Below are positions 49,831-52,643 of a DNA stretch of 52,643 bases, piece after piece. A program made the translations under genes and the position numbers. The stretch covers positions 1-52,643 of the forward strand of contig CAIXPZ010000073.1 of NCBI GenBank assembly GCA_903921455.1, read 5' to 3'. The notes beneath the pieces were generated by a model that worked only from the letters and a program-made list of their open reading frames with translations, had not been told where the DNA came from and did no database searches. Source of the DNA: an uncultured Verrucomicrobia subdivision 3 bacterium (GTDB lineage Bacteria > Verrucomicrobiota > Verrucomicrobiae > Limisphaerales > UBA11358). Every line of letters starts with the position of its first letter. The first letter of the stretch is position 1.

Positions 49831-50745
49831 TCACTTTTCGTCGGATGCAAACCCGGCAACAATCGGCCGGTGATCGGACCCGATCCCCCAATTGGGAATG
49901 GTCGGGATAAACGTTTCGTCTGTGCGCCAGTTTTGCTTCATCGCCGGGCTCAGCAGGATGTAATCGATGCGGCTGTAAGAATCCTCGACGCCGTAATAAT
50001 GCGTCCAAGTGACATTGCGCGGCTCGAAGCGCGCGATTGGATTAGGTGCCGTGTCGCCGTTGCGCTCGGCGGGGCGCGTATCGGCGAGCTTGGTTTTGCC
50101 GCGCCCGATGACTTCCTTGGTGGAGGCGGAACTTTTTACGTCGTTGAAATCGCCCAGGACAATGAGTTTTGCCGCCGGGTTGGCCTTCAGATGTTCGTCT
50201 ACGATGCTCCGCAGCATTTTTGCCTCCTGCAAACGCAGTTCGGCCTCGTCGGCCTCCGGCGAGGGGCGGCGTGATTTTAAGTGCGCGGCGATGAGGGTGA
50301 AGGAGAAGTTTTTGTCCGCTTGCATTTCTACCTCGGCAAATCCCCGGCTTACGCGAAAACGACGGCCGTCGAGGAGAAAATTGTCATTGGTGTGCGGAGA
50401 TCGGCCGGCGATGGGAAATTTGCTCAAGACCGCGACATGGATATTGGTGTCCAAACCCTGAACGTGCTCCCAAAACGGAAAGTCGCTTCCTTCAGCCTTT
50501 AGCGAAGCGCGGAGTTCGAGCAGGGCGTTGGTGGTGCCCATTTCCTCCAAGGCCAGCACGTCGGGATTCGCCGCGCGGATATTCTCGCGGATTTTTGCCT
50601 TCGCTTCGTCGGACTTGACGAAGCGGCGGGATTCGGTTGGCTGGTCGAGGTAATTTTCAACATTGTAAGTGGCGACCCGGAAGGTGCTGGCGAAGGCGTT
50701 CAGACCGAGCAGCCACACGCTTAAAATGACGGACAGGCGAATCAT
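49831..50745 (-). CDS. Secreted endonuclease/exonuclease/phosphatase-family protein
   Basis: 304 residues with a signal peptide (about 1-19, LGLNAFA). The EEP fold motifs are present: VATYNVENYLDQ, ALEEMGTTNAL (catalytic Glu), LIAAHLKS, VLGDFNDVKSS and GIGSDHRPIVAGF at the end. It is a Mg-dependent hydrolase of phosphodiester or phosphomonoester bonds. Extracellular members act as nucleases or phosphodiesterases, perhaps for nutrient scavenging; the substrate cannot be told from sequence. No Pho-box-like repeat is seen in its upstream region (50746-50870). Confidence 0.9.
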   Translation of the reverse strand: MIRLSVILSVWLLGLNAFASTFRVATYNVENYLDQPTESRRFVKSDEAKAKIRENIRAANPDVLALEEMGTTNALLELRASLKAEGSDFPFWEHVQGLDTNIHVAVLSKFPIAGRSPHTNDNFLLDGRRFRVSRGFAEVEMQADKNFSFTLIAAHLKSRRPSPEADEAELRLQEAKMLRSIVDEHLKANPAAKLIVLGDFNDVKSSASTKEVIGRGKTKLADTRPAERNGDTAPNPIARFEPRNVTWTHYYGVEDSYSRIDYILLSPAMKQNWRTDETFIPTIPNWGIGSDHRPIVAGFASDEK

Positions 50746-50870
50746 CGGGCTATGCTAAATGGGCTGGCTTGTGGGCGAAAGGAAAACTGCCAGATTTTCC
50801 GGTGAAAAAATATTTTGAACAAATTTTCGGCGGCCGGGTCAATTATACTGATTGGTTTAGGTTATGGGTT

Positions 50871-50913
50871 AAAGAGCCTGACTATTTTGGGTTTTAGTCA
50901 GGCTCTTTTTTTT
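50871..50913 (+). terminator. Strong intrinsic terminator upstream of folE2
   Basis: A perfect 14-bp stem pairs AAAGAGCCTGACTA (50871-50884) with TAGTCAGGCTCTTT (50895-50908) around a 10-base loop. Eight T bases run from 50906 to 50913. It is oriented on the plus strand, 32 bases before the folE2 start, although no plus-strand gene lies directly before it. TATACT at 50844-50849 could be a -10 for a short leader or small RNA of about 58 bases. Confidence 0.9.
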
Positions 50914-50945
50914 GCCAAATCACGTAAAGCTGCTATTTTCCCCCC

Positions 50946-51797
50946 ATGTCTCGAAAAGCGAAAAGCCAGGTTCCGCCGGTGAAATTGGACGACAAGCAAA
51001 GCGAGCGCGATACGCGCGAGCTGCGGATTGACAAGGTTGGCGTGCGGGGGTTGCGGTTTCCCATTCAGGTGCGCGATCGGGTTCATCGTGTTCAAAATAC
51101 GGTTGCCACGTTGGGGATGTTTGTGGATCTGCCCAAGGAATTCAAGGGGACGCACATGAGCCGGTTTGTTGAAGTGCTCACCTCGCACGGCAACATCATT
51201 CACGTCGAGAACATCATGGAGATACTCCAGGAACTGCAGCGGAAGCTGAATTCGGCAACGTCGCATCTGGAAATTGAGTTTCCCTATTTCATGAGCAAGA
51301 AATCGCCGGTGTCGCGGCGGGAGAGTTTGATGGATTATGTCGCGCGGTTCGACGCGGCGGCGTGTGGTCGGGAAACGGATTTCGTCCTGACCGTAAAAGT
51401 GAACGTGACGACCCTCTGCCCTTGCTCGAAGGCGATCGCAAAATATGGCGCCCACAACCAGCGCGGCGAGGTGACGGTGGCGCTGCGGTTTAAGAAGATT
51501 GTCTGGATCGAGGAGGTTATTGAGATGATTGAGGCGTCGGCGAGCTCGGAGCTTTACGCGCTACTCAAGCGGCAGGATGAAAAGGCCGTGACCGAGCGCG
51601 CGTATGAAAACCCGGTTTTTGTGGAAGACTTGGTGCGCAACGTGGCCTTGCGGCTCAACGCGCACCCGTTGGTGACCTGGTATAAAGTTGAGGCGGAAAA
51701 CTACGAAAGTATCCACAATCACAATGCCTACGCGTGTATTGAGCGTCGTCCAGAAATCCGGATTAAGATGGCTAAGCTGCCCGTGCGCCGGGGCTAG
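50946..51797 (+). CDS. folE2: GTP cyclohydrolase IB (FolE2)
   Basis: 283 residues. The family is distinct from FolE and works without obligatory zinc. Motifs include VRGLRFPIQVRD, QNTVATLGMFVDLPKEFKGTHMSRFVE, and the active-site region VTTLCPCSKAIAKYGAHNQRGEVTV with the catalytic Cys at about residue 158. It makes dihydroneopterin triphosphate for folate and queuosine. Its product links it to QueA elsewhere in the window. A strong terminator lies immediately upstream. It heads a run of genes whose products lack zinc sites (next: a Cys-poor DksA, then C-minus bL33). Confidence 0.95.
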   Translation: MSRKAKSQVPPVKLDDKQSERDTRELRIDKVGVRGLRFPIQVRDRVHRVQNTVATLGMFVDLPKEFKGTHMSRFVEVLTSHGNIIHVENIMEILQELQRKLNSATSHLEIEFPYFMSKKSPVSRRESLMDYVARFDAAACGRETDFVLTVKVNVTTLCPCSKAIAKYGAHNQRGEVTVALRFKKIVWIEEVIEMIEASASSELYALLKRQDEKAVTERAYENPVFVEDLVRNVALRLNAHPLVTWYKVEAENYESIHNHNAYACIERRPEIRIKMAKLPVRRG

Positions 51798-51912
51798 GGT
51801 CGCCCACCCAAAAAACGCAAAAATTTTAGTGGCTTATTTGGCACGCTTTGCTACATTCCCGCCCCTTTGAAGCATCGGCCAGTCGGGTGTTGGCCTTAAA
51901 AATATTTTTGTT

Positions 51913-52509
51913 GTGACCGTAAAGAAAAAAGAAATTAAGAAGTCCGCCCCGCGCGGCAAGTCAAAGACTGTCGCCACCTCGGCGGCCATTCTGGGGCGTC
52001 CGGTCGCCAAGGCGAGCGCCGGGCCGGACTTGAAAAAAGTGAAGCCCGAATGGCAGAAATTTTGCCTGCATTTGCTGGAGTTGCGCGAGCAGTTGACCAA
52101 GCAGATGAGCGGTCTGGCTGCGGAATCCGCTCAGGAAATGGCTGGTTACAGCCTGCATATGGCGGATTCTGGCACGGATAATTTTGACCGCGATTTTGCC
52201 TTGAGCCTGTTGTCGTCTGATCAGGACGCCGTTTACGAGATCGAGGAGGCGCTCAAGCGCATTGAACGCAAAACCTACGGGGTGTGTGAACTGACCGGAA
52301 AAAACATTCCCAAAGCGCGGTTGGAAGCGATTCCGTGGACCCGATTTACGGTTGAGGCGCAGGCGCAACTCGAGCGTGAAGGTGCCTTGAAATCGCGCCG
52401 GCTCGGTGCGCTGGGGACAATTGATGCCGTCGGGGCGACCACGGAAGTGGACGGCGACGACGAAGAACATTCTGACGAACAGGCGAAAGCGAACAAAGAA
52501 AAAGAATAA
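51913..52509 (+). CDS. DksA/TraR-family protein with degenerate zinc finger
   Basis: 198 residues with a GTG start. A Lys-rich N-terminal tail (about 1-45) precedes the coiled-coil body. The tip and globular region read MADSGTDNFDRDFALSLLSSDQDAVYEIEEALKR. The zinc finger, normally CxxC-x17-CxxC, is reduced to CELTG (Cys125 kept, Thr128) and TVEAQ (Thr146, Ala149), so only one of four ligands remains. The surrounding fold (KTYGVCELTGKNIPKARLEAIPWTRF) is well kept. This matches the zinc-independent DksA2 idea. It should bind RNA polymerase through the secondary channel and modulate the stringent response. A Glu/Asp-rich acidic tail closes it. Confidence 0.9.
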   Translation: MTVKKKEIKKSAPRGKSKTVATSAAILGRPVAKASAGPDLKKVKPEWQKFCLHLLELREQLTKQMSGLAAESAQEMAGYSLHMADSGTDNFDRDFALSLLSSDQDAVYEIEEALKRIERKTYGVCELTGKNIPKARLEAIPWTRFTVEAQAQLEREGALKSRRLGALGTIDAVGATTEVDGDDEEHSDEQAKANKEKE

Positions 52510-52512
52510 TTT

Positions 52513-52643
52513 ATGGCCCGCGAAACCATCACCATCGAATGCACGGAAGCACGCAAGGAAGGCAAGTCGCCTTCACGCTACACCACCAGCCGCAATAAAA
52601 AATTGCAGACGGAAAAGCTGGAGGTTAAAAAATACAACCCCGC
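52513..52643 (+). CDS. rpmG: Ribosomal protein bL33, 5' part, lacking zinc cysteines
   Basis: The frame begins at ATG 52513, 3 bases after the DksA-like stop, and runs off the window (43 residues seen). [25 protein letters not shown] and LEVKKYNP match bL33 (usual ITLECTECKxRNYTTxKNK...LKKYCP). The first CxxC is CTEA, and the third ligand Cys in KKYCP is Asn. A short insertion (KEGKSPSR) lengthens the first loop. It is therefore a C-minus (zinc-free) bL33. The final ligand lies beyond the window. Confidence 0.9.
   Translation, partial: MARETITIECTEARKEGKSPSRYTTSRNKKLQTEKLEVKKYNP

Noticed and set aside
51838..51853. Sigma-54-like promoter (TTGGCACG...TTGCTA) before the DksA-like gene
   Set aside because: The GG and GC doublets are 10 bases apart rather than the strictly required 12, so the spacing is wrong for sigma-54.
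51877..51895. Small hairpin GGCCA/TGGCC between folE2 and the DksA-like gene
   Set aside because: Only a 5-bp stem and no clean T-run; not convincing as a terminator.

Overview
The window looks like a chromosome segment of a GC-rich, free-living Verrucomicrobiota bacterium, probably of the Pedosphaera/Limisphaera type. Four signs point there: a type II-secretion-like pseudopilin with the H-X9-DG tail motif; large secreted proteins that end in short RFYR/RFYK-type tails; polysaccharide-degrading lipoproteins; and a cell-division (dcw) cluster with a strongly divergent but recognisable FtsZ. No tRNA, rRNA, CRISPR array or complete insertion sequence was recognised. The left edge carries the N-terminus of a probable tyrosine recombinase and a 102-bp imperfect palindrome.

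Layout. 1-555: truncated integrase-like gene and a repeat-rich non-coding stretch. 556-3286: a small secretin-like exported protein, then phoB-phoR behind four 11-bp-phased Pho-box repeats. 3326-11748: ispF, a GT-C/TPR membrane protein, an APS kinase, two convergent polysaccharide-degrading lipoproteins (GH105 and GH16), a class I amidotransferase, a sigma-54 response regulator and a small zinc-ribbon protein. 11773-20672 (minus strand): M3 peptidase, htpG, a copper P-type ATPase with short repeats built into its reading frame, and a membrane-spermidine-synthase fusion. 20792-24175: two tail-anchored proteins (the first clearly coiled-coil), ogt, a PAP2 phosphatase and a pseudopilin. 24448-28365: a 1305-residue secreted protein behind a second Pho-box-like element. 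28349-30246 (minus): RibD-like reductase and queA.

30348-46680 is the dcw cluster: mraZ (behind four TGGG operator boxes), a hypothetical gene, rsmH, ftsL, ftsI, a SIMPL-domain gene, murF, mraY, a possible small ORF, a LysM gene, ftsW, murG, murB, ddl, ftsQ, ftsA, ftsZ. Many of these genes overlap by 4-8 bases. murE, murD and murC are absent from their usual places; a SIMPL gene sits in the murE slot and a LysM gene in the murD slot. The FtsZ keeps its C-terminal partner-binding tail but has changed the tubulin signature and the T7 catalytic loop.

46681-52643: a small lipoprotein, a secreted sedolisin-type protease, a secreted endonuclease/phosphatase-fold protein, and a closing trio: folE2, a DksA-like gene that kept only one of four zinc cysteines, and bL33 without at least two of its zinc cysteines. 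All three are types that work without structural or catalytic zinc, so the right end reads as a zinc-sparing cluster. A strong intrinsic terminator lies just upstream of folE2.

The most promising leads are the divergent FtsZ in a cluster with substituted mur slots, the shared Pho-box grammar at two loci, the zinc-sparing trio, and the short repeats tolerated inside the copper ATPase reading frame. None is proven from sequence alone.
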